A stretch of 64,000 nucleotides of DNA from Halopseudomonas pertucinogena (GCF_014646575.1 NZ_BMNN01000009.1:1-64000); one strand, 5' to 3'. Shown: positions 29,784 through 38,575, counted from the stretch's first letter. Translations and numbers: made by a program. The notes: generated by a model from the sequence alone, not told the origin.

Positions 29784-30884
29784 ATGGGGGCTTTCAGATC
29801 CATCGTGCTGGTCTGGGCACTGCTGTTCATGCCGACGACCCTGCTTGCCCAGCAGGCGGTCGCTCCGGCGGTCTTCAGTGCCCTGAACAATGCCCAGAAA
29901 GCACAGCAGAGCGGTGATCTCACCAGCGCCCGCAACACGCTCACCGCCGCGCTGGACAAGGCAGCCGAGGGCAGCATCGAACTGGCGCTGATCCAGCAGC
30001 GGCTGGGCTATGTTGCCATCGCCGCCGAGCAGTACCCGCAGGCGATCGACTGGTTGAACAAGGCGCTGGCCCAGGACAGGCTGGACGCAGACGTGGCCCG
30101 GCAGGATCGGCTCAATCTGGCTCAGCTGCTGGCGGTGCAGGAGCGCTACTCCGAGGCCGCCAGGTTGCTGGAAACCGAAAGGCGCAATGCGCCGCTGGAG
30201 CTCGAACAGACCCAGCTGCTGGTGCAGTGCTACAGCCGCATGGGTGAGTACGGCAAGGCCATCCCGCTGGCGGAGCAGGTGGTCAAGGCCGATGCCGGGG
30301 CGGACGATGTGTGGTATCAGTTGCTCGTGGGCATGAGCTACGAACAGGGCCAGTATGCCCGCGCGGCACAGTGGCAGAAGGTACTGCTCAAGCGGCACCC
30401 GGCCAGGCCGGAGCACTGGCGTCAGCTGGCAGGTCTGCAGAGTCAGGCCGGCGACCAGCGCGCGGCCGCCGCCACCCTGCGGCTGGCCCATGAAGGCGGT
30501 ATGGGGCTGACCCGGGCGGATCTGGACAACCTGGTAGCGCTGCAGGTGAACGCTGGCGCCCCCTGGCAGGCAGCGCGTCTGCTCGAAGCGCTGCTGGCCC
30601 AGCAGCTGCTGCCGACCGACACGGCACGTCAGGAACGGCTGGCCCAGCTGTGGACGCTGGCCCGCGACCGCGACCGCGCGCGCGCCGCCTGGGCCGCGCT
30701 GGCAAATGGCAGCAACAAGCCCGATCACTGGCTGCGGCTGGCCAATATCCAGCTGGAAGAGGGCGACTGGTCCGAATTGCTTACCACCCTGCAACGCGCC
30801 CAGAACGGCGCCAGCAACCAGCAACGCCAGCTCATCCGCCAGTGGGAAGGCTATGCCCGCTCGGCAATCGAGAACAACAGCTAG
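29784..30884 (+). CDS. TPR-repeat periplasmic protein of the TonB2-type operon
   Basis: The 366-residue protein has a signal peptide (about 1-22, ending LLAQQ) and consecutive TPR helices, for example LGYVAIAAEQYPQAIDWLNK and LVQCYSRMGEYGKAIPLAEQ. TPR proteins end several TtpC-TonB2 operons, where they support assembly or receptor contact. I chose the ATG at 29784, 5 nt after AGGGAAGG, over a GTG at 29778. No clear terminator follows. Confidence 0.8.
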   Translation: MGAFRSIVLVWALLFMPTTLLAQQAVAPAVFSALNNAQKAQQSGDLTSARNTLTAALDKAAEGSIELALIQQRLGYVAIAAEQYPQAIDWLNKALAQDRLDADVARQDRLNLAQLLAVQERYSEAARLLETERRNAPLELEQTQLLVQCYSRMGEYGKAIPLAEQVVKADAGADDVWYQLLVGMSYEQGQYARAAQWQKVLLKRHPARPEHWRQLAGLQSQAGDQRAAAATLRLAHEGGMGLTRADLDNLVALQVNAGAPWQAARLLEALLAQQLLPTDTARQERLAQLWTLARDRDRARAAWAALANGSNKPDHWLRLANIQLEEGDWSELLTTLQRAQNGASNQQRQLIRQWEGYARSAIENNS

Positions 30885-30885
30885 C

Positions 30886-30985
30886 GATCTATGGGGGCTG
30901 GGTTCCACCCGGCCTTGCGGGGTTCGGTCACCTGCGCAGGTCGAGGTGGAACTCGACCCTCCCGGTGGGTCGCCAGGGGGCCTGC
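30886..30985. other. GC-rich palindromic spacer between convergent operons
   Basis: Several mutually exclusive inverted repeats overlap: GGGTTCCACC (30900-30909) with GGTGGAACTC (30945-30954), the palindrome ACCTGCGCAGGT (30930-30941), and GGTCGAG/CTCGACC (30939-30958) with a 6-nt loop. There is no T-run. It may end transcription from both sides by a Rho-dependent route or be a REP-like remnant. Confidence 0.5.
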
Positions 30986-31501
30986 TCAGTAGACGTACGG
31001 TTCTACCGAGGCGGCTTCGATGCGATAGCCGGCGTTGGCCAGTTCGCTTTCCGTGTGTTCGACCTGCACCACTCCGGTTATCCAGAATGGCTGATACAGG
31101 TCCGCGAGCTTGATACCCGAGGTGCTGCGCACATGCACGATCTGGTTGGATGGAGGTGGCGGCACATGAATGCAGGCGCCGAAATAGGGCACCAGCAGAA
31201 ACTCCTGGACTTCCATGGTATCGGTGATGCCCAGCGGCACTATGTAGCCGGGCAGCCTGACATGGCGCCCCTCCATCTCGGCAACCACCGGCGCTGCGGG
31301 CTCCGTCTGCAGCGCGGGGTCGCCGAACTCCTCTTCGCTCAGCTCGCCCAGCGCGCTGATCCCGTGCACCGGCAACGGCATTGCCTGCTGCCCGCGCAGT
31401 TCGAGTGGTATCAGCTCTTCCCAGGCGATCTCCACCGCGGCACCGGCCAGTGTGCTGACCCACAGCAGGCTGGCGGCAAGCAGACGCAGCATCGGACGCA
31501 T
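30986..31501 (-). CDS. DUF3299 exported protein (ZrmD-like)
   Basis: The 171-residue protein has a signal peptide (MRPMLRLLAASLLWVSTLAGA) and the DUF3299 pattern VRLPGYIVPLGITDTMEVQEFLLVPYFGACIHVPPPPSNQIV. This matches PA4066, the last gene of the Zur-controlled PA4063-4066 (zrm) cluster of P. aeruginosa, by recalled similarity. Its biochemical role is unknown; the export signal and operon suggest a periplasmic zinc function. It follows the permease gene by 12 bp. Confidence 0.8.
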   Translation of the reverse strand: MRPMLRLLAASLLWVSTLAGAAVEIAWEELIPLELRGQQAMPLPVHGISALGELSEEEFGDPALQTEPAAPVVAEMEGRHVRLPGYIVPLGITDTMEVQEFLLVPYFGACIHVPPPPSNQIVHVRSTSGIKLADLYQPFWITGVVQVEHTESELANAGYRIEAASVEPYVY

Positions 31502-31513
31502 GGCATGTTCCTG

Positions 31514-32776
31514 TCAGGTTCGTATCGACAGTCCGTCGATCAGTGATTGGCGATAGGCGCGCCAGGCCGGCACGCCGCCCATGATGAGGGCGGCCAGCAG
31601 GATAGCGCCAAGCAGCGTCCATTCCCACAGTCCCGGCGGGGTAATCGGGATGAATAATCCATACTGTGACAGGATCAACGGTTGCGCCAGCCACAGGGCA
31701 AGGTACATCAGCCCCAGCCCGAGCAGCACTCCCGTCAGCGCCAGCCCGAAGGCTTCCAGCAGCAGCAGGGTGAAGATGTGCCGGGGGCGGGCGCCGACCG
31801 AGCGCAGGATCGCCATTTCCCGGCGCCGCTCGTTGAGGCTGGCGAGAATCGCCGTGAGCATGCCGACCAGACCGGTCAGCACGACAAAAAGCGAGACGAT
31901 GAACAGCGCCTTCTCGGCCACGCCCAGCAGGCTCCACAGCTCCTGCAGGGCGACCCCCGGCAGTATCGCCATCAGCGGCTCATCGGGAAAGCGGTTGATA
32001 TCCCGCTGTACGGCGAAGGTGGCGACCCGGCTGTCCAGACCCAGCAGCACGGCGGTGATGCTGCTCGGCGTCAGGTCCAGCTGCCGCGCCTGTTCGGCAC
32101 TCACCTGTGCCGCCCCTCTGGCCGGCATGCCCTGACGCCAGTCGACATGCAGGGCCTCCAGCCCTTCCAGGCTGACGTGGATGGTCCGGTCCACCGGCGT
32201 GCCGGTGGGCGCGAGAATGCCACTGACCCGGAAGGGCTTGTCCGCATGTTCGACAAAACTCACGGCGCCCGTCCCGTGGGCCAGTATCAGCTCACTGCCG
32301 AGCCGATAATTCAGTTCCCGGGCGATATCCGCACCGATCACCGTGTCGTAGAGATCATCAAAGGCCTCGCCCTCGTCGAACATCAATTGCCGGTCCCGGC
32401 CATGCCGGTAATGGGTGAAATAGTCACCGGTGGTGCCCATCACCTTGAAGCCGCGGTGCGAGTCGCCCAATGAAATGGGGATGGCCCAGCTGACCCGCGG
32501 GTGCGCAGCGATCTTCTCGAAGCTCGACCAGTGCATGTTGCTGCTGGCATTGCCGATGCGGAAGACCGAATACAGCAGCAGCTGTACCGAGCCGGTGCGC
32601 GGGCCGACGATCAGGTCGGTACCCGAGATGGTGCCGGCAAAGCTGGCGCGGGCTTCGGTGCGGACCTTCTCCACGCCCAGCAGCAGGGTGACGCTGAGGG
32701 CGATGGCCAGCACCGTGAGAATTGCAGTGAAGCGCCGGTTGAACAGGCTGCGCAGAGCCAGACGCAGAAGGTACAT
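31514..32776 (-). CDS. FtsX/MacB-type ABC transporter permease (ZrmC-like)
   Basis: The 420-residue protein has one N-terminal membrane helix, a large periplasmic domain (about 45-275) and three C-terminal helices, the FtsX/MacB-like topology. The segment LNERRREMAILRSVGARPRHIF is typical of this permease class. Such transporters usually move substrates across or out of the envelope by mechanotransmission rather than import. It overlaps the ATPase gene by ATGA. The P. aeruginosa counterpart is PA4065. Confidence 0.85.
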   Translation of the reverse strand: MYLLRLALRSLFNRRFTAILTVLAIALSVTLLLGVEKVRTEARASFAGTISGTDLIVGPRTGSVQLLLYSVFRIGNASSNMHWSSFEKIAAHPRVSWAIPISLGDSHRGFKVMGTTGDYFTHYRHGRDRQLMFDEGEAFDDLYDTVIGADIARELNYRLGSELILAHGTGAVSFVEHADKPFRVSGILAPTGTPVDRTIHVSLEGLEALHVDWRQGMPARGAAQVSAEQARQLDLTPSSITAVLLGLDSRVATFAVQRDINRFPDEPLMAILPGVALQELWSLLGVAEKALFIVSLFVVLTGLVGMLTAILASLNERRREMAILRSVGARPRHIFTLLLLEAFGLALTGVLLGLGLMYLALWLAQPLILSQYGLFIPITPPGLWEWTLLGAILLAALIMGGVPAWRAYRQSLIDGLSIRT

Positions 32777-33489
32777 CAGCTTTGCTCCTCCCGGACAGCG
32801 GCACGGTTCAGCTCGCGCAGCGACAGGCTGCGGTCGAACAGCGATTCCAGCGCGGCATCATGGCTGACGAACAGCAGGCTGCTGCCAGCCGCCTCGCATT
32901 CGGCGAACAGCAGTTCCAGGAAGGCTTCGCGGATATCTGCATCCAGCGCCGAGGTAGGTTCATCGGCAATCACCAGTTCCGGGCTGCCGATAAGAGCCCG
33001 GGCAGCGGCCACCCGCTGCTGCTGGCCGATGGACAGTTCCGTCACCGGCTGACGCAGCAGGTCCGACCGGTCCAGCCCCAGATGGGCCAGCAGGTGGCGC
33101 GCGGCGGCCTGGAGGTCGCCGTGGCGCTCGCAGGCCCGTTGCATGCGCAGGGCAGAGAAGTGGCAGGGAAGGGTGACGTTTTCCTGAACCGAGAGATAGG
33201 GCAACAGGTTGAACATCTGGAAGATGTAACCACTGTGGTCAGCGCGGAAGCGGTCCCGTCTTGACCCCGACATCGCAGCCAGGTCCTGGCCGAGTAACCG
33301 AACCTGACCACTGGCCGGCAGCTCGACCCCGCCGACCAGGCCCAGCAGGGTCGTCTTGCCGGTCCCGGAGGGACCCTTGAGAAACACCCGCTCCCGGGGC
33401 TGCAGGGTGAAATGATCGATATCCAGCAGTACCGGTCTTCGCGGCCAGGCAAAGGTGACCTGATCGAGTTCTATCACTGGGGTGGGCAT
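32776..33489 (-). CDS. MacB/LolD-type ABC transporter ATPase (ZrmB-like)
   Basis: The 237-residue ATPase has Walker A GPSGTGKTT (39-47), the signature LSIGQQQRVAAARAL and Walker B LVIADEPTSALD. I chose the ATG at 33489 because AGAAGGA lies just upstream; an open extension to 33549 overlaps the preceding gene and is not conserved in character. It powers the adjoining FtsX-like permease. P. aeruginosa PA4064 is the likely homologue. Confidence 0.88.
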   Translation of the reverse strand: MPTPVIELDQVTFAWPRRPVLLDIDHFTLQPRERVFLKGPSGTGKTTLLGLVGGVELPASGQVRLLGQDLAAMSGSRRDRFRADHSGYIFQMFNLLPYLSVQENVTLPCHFSALRMQRACERHGDLQAAARHLLAHLGLDRSDLLRQPVTELSIGQQQRVAAARALIGSPELVIADEPTSALDADIREAFLELLFAECEAAGSSLLFVSHDAALESLFDRSLSLRELNRAAVREEQS

Positions 33490-33520
33490 GGGATTCCTTC
33501 TGGGTAACGTGCTCGTGTGA

Positions 33521-34075
33521 TCACAGGCGTATGCGGTTGCGTCCTGCACTCAGCTCGCCGCCCTGCTGACCGCTGGGGGTAACCGCCTGCAACAGCAGCT
33601 TTTCACTGCCTGGAAAATGTTCGAACAGGGTTACCTGCAAGTACTGCAGCTTCTCAGTTCGGTTGCAGCTGAACAGATAATGGGCGCTTATGTCGGCATG
33701 TCCGGCATCATCGGCCGATGGCGCCGCGTCGGCAAACAGGTCGCTGTGCAGCTCCACGGATGTCAGTGTGCATTGCGCAGCCCCGGGCAGTTCGAACAGC
33801 CGCTGCGGGTCTTGCAGGGCGGCCCGCACCTGTTCAAGCCGGGCGCGCTGTTCGGCTGTGCGGGGAGCATGCTCGAAACCGACCAGGTCCGCCGCCGGCA
33901 GCTCCAGCAGCAGTGTCAGCTGGCGATCTTCCAGCAGCAGGTCGAGATGCCCGATGCCGTGTTGATGGGCGGCCGGGTTCCGGGCAGGAGAGTCATGGCT
34001 GTGTGGCTGGTGAGCCTGGACAGCACCGAAGGACGCGGCGATCCAGGCCAGGGCGAGGCAGAGGGTGGTACGCAT
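33521..34075 (-). CDS. DUF2796 zinc-linked periplasmic protein (ZrmA/ZrgA-like)
   Basis: The 184-residue protein has a signal peptide (1-21) followed by a histidine-rich mature N-terminus (HQPHSHDSPARNPAAHQHG) able to bind zinc, then the DUF2796 core with ISAHYLFSCNRTEKLQYLQV. ZrgA/ZrmA proteins are tied to zinc acquisition in Vibrio and Pseudomonas. It leads a four-gene operon, and a Zur operator lies 24 bp upstream of its ATG. Confidence 0.85.
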   Translation of the reverse strand: MRTTLCLALAWIAASFGAVQAHQPHSHDSPARNPAAHQHGIGHLDLLLEDRQLTLLLELPAADLVGFEHAPRTAEQRARLEQVRAALQDPQRLFELPGAAQCTLTSVELHSDLFADAAPSADDAGHADISAHYLFSCNRTEKLQYLQVTLFEHFPGSEKLLLQAVTPSGQQGGELSAGRNRIRL

Positions 34076-34098
34076 TTGGCAGCTCCGGTTCGAGATGG

Positions 34099-34117
34099 AC
34101 TGTTATCTTATAACAGT
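34099..34117 (-). promoter_or_regulatory. Zur operator of the zrm-like operon
   Basis: ACTGTTATCTTATAACAGT has perfect 8-bp inverted arms around CTT and matches the gammaproteobacterial Zur pattern GTTATnnnATAAC. It overlaps a plausible minus-strand -10 box (TAAGAT, 34111-34106) with -35 TTCGCT (34134-34129), so Zur-Zn would block transcription when zinc is sufficient. Confidence 0.85.
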
Positions 34118-34152
34118 CGTCTGTGGGGAGCGAACCGGTATACGCCTGCCGG

Positions 34153-34380
34153 TCAGGAAGGGCGAACGCCCCGGGCCCGCTGGCCCTCGGTGATCAGCAG
34201 GAACACCGCTTCACAGTGGGGGCAATCGGTGAGCGTATCCCAGACCTCCCCCGGCGGGGCGGCGGCGGTTTCGATGGACTGTTCGCAGCAGGGGCAGGGC
34301 AGGGTTGTCAGCGGATGACCCTCGGCTTTCAGTTGCTCCAGATGGCGGAGGTAAGTCTGCATGCCCGGCGTAGCGCTCAT
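34153..34380 (-). CDS. Small zinc-ribbon protein (PA4062-like)
   Basis: The 75-residue protein contains CPCCEQSIET and CPHCEAVF, two CxxC pairs 25 residues apart that should bind one zinc. I chose the ATG at 34380, behind GAGGGG, rather than the open frame to 34404. It lies downstream of cnoX on the same strand and upstream of the Zur-controlled operon, the same order as recalled for P. aeruginosa. Function unknown. Confidence 0.75.
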   Translation of the reverse strand: MSATPGMQTYLRHLEQLKAEGHPLTTLPCPCCEQSIETAAAPPGEVWDTLTDCPHCEAVFLLITEGQRARGVRPS

Positions 34381-34443
34381 TTTTATCCCCTCTCCCTGCC
34401 GCAAAAGCGGAGCATTCTATCTCCTTCCGCCGCCAGCGGGGCA

Positions 34444-35325
34444 TCAGTACAAGAGCTGATACAACCTGCGGCGATACCGGATGCTCAGCGGATGGTCATT
34501 GCCCAGGGCATCGAATGCCCGCAGCAGCGTTCGCTGGGCGATGTTGTCGCCATGGCCTCGGTCCTGCTGCATCAGGACCAGGAGGCCCTCCAGGCCCGCT
34601 TCGTGGGCCGAGCCGGCCAGCTGCCGGATCGCCAGTTGGTATCGCGCCTCGCTGTCGTCCGGGTTCGCGCTCAGCCGCTGCTCCAGCTCAACGATGGCGG
34701 GCAGGTCCGCCGCCTCGCGGGCAAAGCCGAGCCCGGCCTGGAGGGCGGCCAGCGGCTGCTTGTGGGCTTCCCTGTCCTGAATGGAGTCCAGCACCGCCTG
34801 GGCGTCGTCGAACTGGGCTGTGTCCACCAGCGCCCGGGCCAGCAGCAACAGCAGCGGGTCGCTGGTGCCTTCGCTCATCGCCTGCTGCAGCAGGCTGATG
34901 GCCTGTTCCGGCTGGCCGGCTTCCAGCAGATGGCCGACGGTGGTTTCTATATCCTCGCCATCCTCCTGCTGGATCGGCTCCGGTGCGCTGGCGTGTTGCT
35001 CGAGCATGGCGCGGATGGCGCTCTCCGGCTGGGCACCGGCAAAGCCGTCCACCGGCTGGCCATCCTTGAACAGCACCACGGTGGGCAGGCTGCGGATGCC
35101 GAAGCGTTCGGTGAGGAATACTTCCGCATCGCAGTCGACCTTGGCCAGCAGCAGCTCGCCGCCGTAGCTCTCGGTGATCTGCTCCAGCAGTGGCATCAGT
35201 ACCTTGCACGGCGCGCACCAGGACGCCCAGAAATCCACCAGTACCGGTTTGTGACGGGAGTTCTCCACAACCAGCTGATCGAAGGTATCGCTGGTGACGT
35301 TGAAGATGTAGGGGGACTGGTCCAT
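34444..35325 (-). CDS. cnoX: Thioredoxin-TPR co-chaperone (CnoX/YbbN family)
   Basis: The 293-residue protein has an N-terminal thioredoxin domain (about 1-115) with the active site WCAPCK and cis-Pro segment RSLPTVVLF, then TPR-like repeats (about 125-290) with a GLEGLLVLMQQDRG stretch. E. coli CnoX holds unfolding proteins under oxidation and passes them to GroEL; its motif is SxxC, whereas this one keeps both cysteines and may have redox activity. A tail motif typical for GroEL binding was not verified. Confidence 0.88.
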   Translation of the reverse strand: MDQSPYIFNVTSDTFDQLVVENSRHKPVLVDFWASWCAPCKVLMPLLEQITESYGGELLLAKVDCDAEVFLTERFGIRSLPTVVLFKDGQPVDGFAGAQPESAIRAMLEQHASAPEPIQQEDGEDIETTVGHLLEAGQPEQAISLLQQAMSEGTSDPLLLLLARALVDTAQFDDAQAVLDSIQDREAHKQPLAALQAGLGFAREAADLPAIVELEQRLSANPDDSEARYQLAIRQLAGSAHEAGLEGLLVLMQQDRGHGDNIAQRTLLRAFDALGNDHPLSIRYRRRLYQLLY

Positions 35326-35383
35326 GGAAAATCCTGCAAGTAAAGGAGTGATGAAGGGTATGTGAGGGCGCCGGGGCCGGATA

Positions 35384-36046
35384 TCAAGCGCCCCGGTACA
35401 GCGTTACCTGCCGGAACTCCAGCGGCTCGCCAAGCTCCGGCAGGGTCTGGCCGTGCAAGGTAGTGACCCGACGGTAGCGGCGATGTTGGAGGTGGCGAAC
35501 GCGGGAGTCGGCCACCAGCACCTCGGGGGCGCGCTGACAGAACGTCTCGAGAAAGCCGTGGTTCTCGCTGTCGTAGAGCACATCTGCCGCGAAGATAAGG
35601 TCCAGCTCGCCCTGTACGGCATGAAAATCCGCTGCCAGTTCCAGGGGCAGGCCGTTGAGCTCGGCATTCGCTGCACTGGCCAGCTGGGCACCCGGGTCGA
35701 GGTCGCAGGCAATGCTGCGCTGGGCACCAGCGGCACTGCAGGCCAGGGCAACCACCCCCGAGCCGCTGCCGAAATCCAGCACCCTTCTGCCGCGCACCCG
35801 TTCGGGGTTGTCCAGAATCCAGCGGGCCAGTGCCAGCCCGCTGCCCCAGCAGAAGCCCCAGTAGGGCGGGCTCTCCAGCAGCCGTCTGGTCTCGTCCCCG
35901 GCAAAGGCGCGGTTCAGGTTGGTCGGGTCGAGCAGCCACAGGCGCAGCTCCGGCAGGCCGGGCAGGCTGGTCGGCGTCACCCCGGCATCGGGCAATACCT
36001 GGTGCAACAGGGCTTCTAGCTCGGCGGGTGGGATGGGTGAAGGCAT
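35384..36046 (-). CDS. Class I SAM-dependent methyltransferase (COG3897-like)
   Basis: The 220-residue protein has the SAM motif VLDFGSGSGVVALACS (about 88-103) and the acidic loop CDLDPGAQ. PPYWGFCWGSGLALARWI resembles the Nnt1/EFM-type lysine methyltransferase group (COG3897). The substrate is unknown, probably a protein. The ATG at 36046 lies 21 bp after a good promoter start; the reading frame extends to 36169 but the extension is not protein-like. It is upstream of cnoX on the same strand. Confidence 0.75.
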   Translation of the reverse strand: MPSPIPPAELEALLHQVLPDAGVTPTSLPGLPELRLWLLDPTNLNRAFAGDETRRLLESPPYWGFCWGSGLALARWILDNPERVRGRRVLDFGSGSGVVALACSAAGAQRSIACDLDPGAQLASAANAELNGLPLELAADFHAVQGELDLIFAADVLYDSENHGFLETFCQRAPEVLVADSRVRHLQHRRYRRVTTLHGQTLPELGEPLEFRQVTLYRGA

Positions 36047-36073
36047 GCTGCGCTGCTGAGTGGAAGTTGGTGC

Positions 36074-36102
36074 ATTGTAGCGCCATCGGTGACCGGGGCC
36101 AA
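36074..36102 (-). promoter_or_regulatory. Sigma-70 promoter of the methyltransferase gene
   Basis: On the minus strand TTGGCC (36102-36097), a 17-bp spacer and TACAAT (36079-36074) give a predicted start about 20 bp before the ATG. This also supports the ATG at 36046. Confidence 0.55.
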
Positions 36103-36113
36103 ACCTGCCAGCC

Positions 36114-36142
36114 TTCCGCTGCCCCGGGCCAGACGGTATGCT
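36114..36142 (+). promoter_or_regulatory. Candidate promoter of nrdR-rib operon
   Basis: TTCCGC (36114-36119), a 17-bp spacer and TATGCT (36137-36142) lie 32 bp before nrdR. The -35 match is weak. Confidence 0.35.
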
Positions 36143-36174
36143 AGACGCGCCTCCGACTCCGGGAACCATTTGTC

Positions 36175-36639
36175 ATGTATTGTCCATTTTGCAGCGCCAA
36201 CGATACCAAGGTCATCGACTCCAGGCTGGTCGCCGACGGCGGTCAGGTGCGACGACGGCGGGAATGCCTGGCCTGTCAGGAACGTTTCACCACCTTCGAG
36301 ACAGCCGAGCTGGTCCTGCCGCGGATCATCAAGCAGGATGGCCGTCGCCAGCCCTTTGACGAGGACAAGCTGCGAGCCGGTCTGCTGCGCGCGCTGGAAA
36401 AGCGCCCGGTCAGCGTCGAGCAGATCGAAGCCGCGCTGGGCCGCATCAAGCACAAGCTCAGGGCCACCGGTGAGCGGGAGGTCAAGGCCATGGTGGTCGG
36501 CGAGATGGTCATGGCCGAGCTCAAGGGGCTGGATGAGATCGCCTATATACGGTTTGCCTCGGTGTACCGGCGGTTCCAGGACCTGAATCAGTTCCGTGAA
36601 GAGATTGACCGGCTGTCCAAGGGTGAGGCGGATGGCTGA
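36175..36639 (+). CDS. nrdR: Transcriptional repressor NrdR
   Basis: The 154-residue protein has a zinc ribbon with Cys3, Cys6, Cys31 and Cys34 ([13 protein letters not shown] ... [10 protein letters not shown]) and an ATP-cone domain (about 49-139). NrdR senses dATP/ATP and represses ribonucleotide reductase genes at paired NrdR boxes. I saw no such box here. The stop overlaps ribD by 8 nt, the usual nrdR-ribD arrangement. Confidence 0.96.
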   Translation: MYCPFCSANDTKVIDSRLVADGGQVRRRRECLACQERFTTFETAELVLPRIIKQDGRRQPFDEDKLRAGLLRALEKRPVSVEQIEAALGRIKHKLRATGEREVKAMVVGEMVMAELKGLDEIAYIRFASVYRRFQDLNQFREEIDRLSKGEADG

Positions 36640-37753
36640 ACGGCCCCGGGACCGCGAACTGATGGCCCGCGCCATTCAGCTGGCGGCGCGCGGACTCTAT
36701 ACCACCGGCTGCAACCCGCGGGTCGGTTGCCTGCTGGCCCACGGTGACCGTATTGTCGGTGAGGGTTGGCACGTGCGCCCCGGCGAAGGCCATGCCGAGG
36801 TCAACGCCCTGCGTCAGGCCGGTGGGCAGGCACAGGGGGCCACTGCCTACGTCACCCTGGAGCCCTGCAGCCACTTCGGCAGAACGCCGCCCTGCGCCGA
36901 TGCGCTTGTGGCAGCGGGGGTGGGCCGGGTCGTGGCGGCCATGGGCGATCCCAATCCACAGGTGGCCGGTGGCGGATTGCAGCGCCTGCGTGCGGCCGGG
37001 ATTGAGGTGGTCTGCGGTGTGCTGGAAGCCGAGGCCAGGGCACTCAACCCGGGGTTCATCAAACGCATGCAGCAGGGCCTGCCATGGGTGCGCCTGAAGC
37101 TGGCCATGAGCATGGACGGTCGCACGGCGATGGCCAGCGGTGAGAGCCAGTGGATCACCGGGCCAGCAGCCAGGGCTGATGTGCAGCGACTGCGCGCCAG
37201 GAGCGATGCGGTGATCAGCGGTGCCGACAGCGTGTTGCTGGATGACTCCGCACTGACGGTGAGGGCGGCGGAACTGGGGTTGCCCGAGGTCGAAGCCCGG
37301 GCGGCAGCGGCGACCCAACCGCTGCGGGTGCTGGTCGATGGGCGTTTGCGCGTGCCGCCGGACCGGAAACTGTTTCGTGAGCCGGGTCCCGTGCTGGTGG
37401 TCTACAGCGATCGCGGCCAGCGCGGTCCGGATTATCAGGCCGGAGATGCCGAGCTGCTGGCCCTGCCCGGTGACGCGGGACATGTGGATCTGCAGGCACT
37501 GCTGGGCGAGCTCGCCGGGCGCGGTTGCAACGAGGTACTGGTGGAATCCGGTGCTGCTCTGGGTGGGGCCTTCTGGCAAGCCGGGCTGGTTGATGAACTG
37601 GTCATCTATATGGCGCCGCGGCTGCTGGGCAGCCGCGCCCGACCACTGCTGCAGCTGCCGTTCGACAGCATGGCCGAGGCCGAGGACCTGCAGATTACCG
37701 ATATGCGCGCCGTGGGCAATGACTGGCGCATTACCGCGCGGCGAGTCTGCTGA
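36632..37753 (+). CDS. ribD: Bifunctional pyrimidine deaminase/reductase RibD
   Basis: The 373-residue enzyme does the second and third steps of riboflavin synthesis. The N-terminal deaminase (about 1-145) has the zinc site GHAEVNAL and [12 protein letters not shown]. The C-terminal reductase (about 150-373) contains [12 protein letters not shown] and [10 protein letters not shown]. The ATG at 36632 lies inside the end of nrdR; upstream in-frame codons to 36596 are not conserved. A later in-frame ATG at 36662 (MARAIQL) is less likely. Confidence 0.95.
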   Translation: MAERPRDRELMARAIQLAARGLYTTGCNPRVGCLLAHGDRIVGEGWHVRPGEGHAEVNALRQAGGQAQGATAYVTLEPCSHFGRTPPCADALVAAGVGRVVAAMGDPNPQVAGGGLQRLRAAGIEVVCGVLEAEARALNPGFIKRMQQGLPWVRLKLAMSMDGRTAMASGESQWITGPAARADVQRLRARSDAVISGADSVLLDDSALTVRAAELGLPEVEARAAAATQPLRVLVDGRLRVPPDRKLFREPGPVLVVYSDRGQRGPDYQAGDAELLALPGDAGHVDLQALLGELAGRGCNEVLVESGAALGGAFWQAGLVDELVIYMAPRLLGSRARPLLQLPFDSMAEAEDLQITDMRAVGNDWRITARRVC

Positions 37754-37820
37754 ACGGCGTTGGCCGGCCTATCCGGCGGATGGCGGTCGGGTTGTGCTGT
37801 CGATGTGCGCCGTACCGGCT

Positions 37821-37826
37821 TATAAT
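37821..37826 (+). promoter_or_regulatory. Candidate -10 box before ribE
   Basis: A perfect TATAAT lies in the 133-bp gap between ribD and ribE, 60 bp before the ATG. No good -35 box is present at 16-18 bp. I found no FMN riboswitch sequence here. Confidence 0.4.
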
Positions 37827-37886
37827 CAGCGGTTTTTATCACCGGTTGGCCCGCCCACGGCAACCACGCATCGCAATGAGGCAAGC

Positions 37887-38552
37887 ATGTTTACCGGGAT
37901 TATCGAAGCAATAGGCCAGATCGCCAGCCTGCAGCCGCGGGGTGGCGACGTCCGGGTCCAGGTCAGAACCGGCAAGCTGGATCTGGGAGATGTCAGACTG
38001 GGCGACAGCATCGCCGTCAACGGCGTCTGCCTTACCGTGGTCGAGCTCCCCGGCGACGGTTTCTGGGCCGACGTCAGCCAGGAAACCATGCGCCGCAGCG
38101 CTTTCGTCAACCTCAAGGTCGGCAGTCGGGTCAACCTGGAGAAGGCGCTGACGGCGAGCACCCGCCTGGGCGGCCATCTGGTCAGCGGTCATGTGGATGG
38201 CGTGGGTACGGTGCTGTCCCGCACCGAGGAAGCCCGTTCGGTGCGCTTCCGCGTCGAGGCGCCGGCGGCGCTGGCCCGTTATATCGCCCAGAAGGGCTCG
38301 ATCACCGTGGACGGTACCAGCCTGACGGTCAATGGCGTGGACGGTGCGGTATTCGACCTGAACATCGTGCCGCATACCCTGCAGGAAACCATCATGGGCG
38401 ATTACCAGCCCGGCACCGCAGTCAACCTCGAAGTGGACGTGATCGCCCGTTACCTGGAACGCCTGCTGCTCGGCGATCGGGCTGCCGAGTCCGGCACCGG
38501 CGGTGGCATCGACATGGCGTTTCTGGCCGAGAACGGCTTTCTGAAGTCCTGA
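37887..38552 (+). CDS. ribE: Riboflavin synthase alpha subunit
   Basis: The 221-residue protein starts with the signature MFTGIIEAIGQI and has two similar lumazine-binding halves (about 1-97 and 98-195), each with a GDSIAVNGVCLTV / GSITVDGTSLTVNGV strand pair. It makes riboflavin from two lumazine molecules. The ATG at 37887 is the only start giving the catalytic N-terminus; the frame is open far upstream but overlaps ribD. Named ribC in some Pseudomonas annotations. Confidence 0.96.
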   Translation: MFTGIIEAIGQIASLQPRGGDVRVQVRTGKLDLGDVRLGDSIAVNGVCLTVVELPGDGFWADVSQETMRRSAFVNLKVGSRVNLEKALTASTRLGGHLVSGHVDGVGTVLSRTEEARSVRFRVEAPAALARYIAQKGSITVDGTSLTVNGVDGAVFDLNIVPHTLQETIMGDYQPGTAVNLEVDVIARYLERLLLGDRAAESGTGGGIDMAFLAENGFLKS

Positions 38553-38575
38553 GCAAATGTGCCCGGGAGGGCCAG

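Noticed and set aside
37754-37886. FMN riboswitch before ribE
   Set aside because: The 133-bp gap lacks the conserved RFN-element segments and is too short for the full aptamer with an expression platform.
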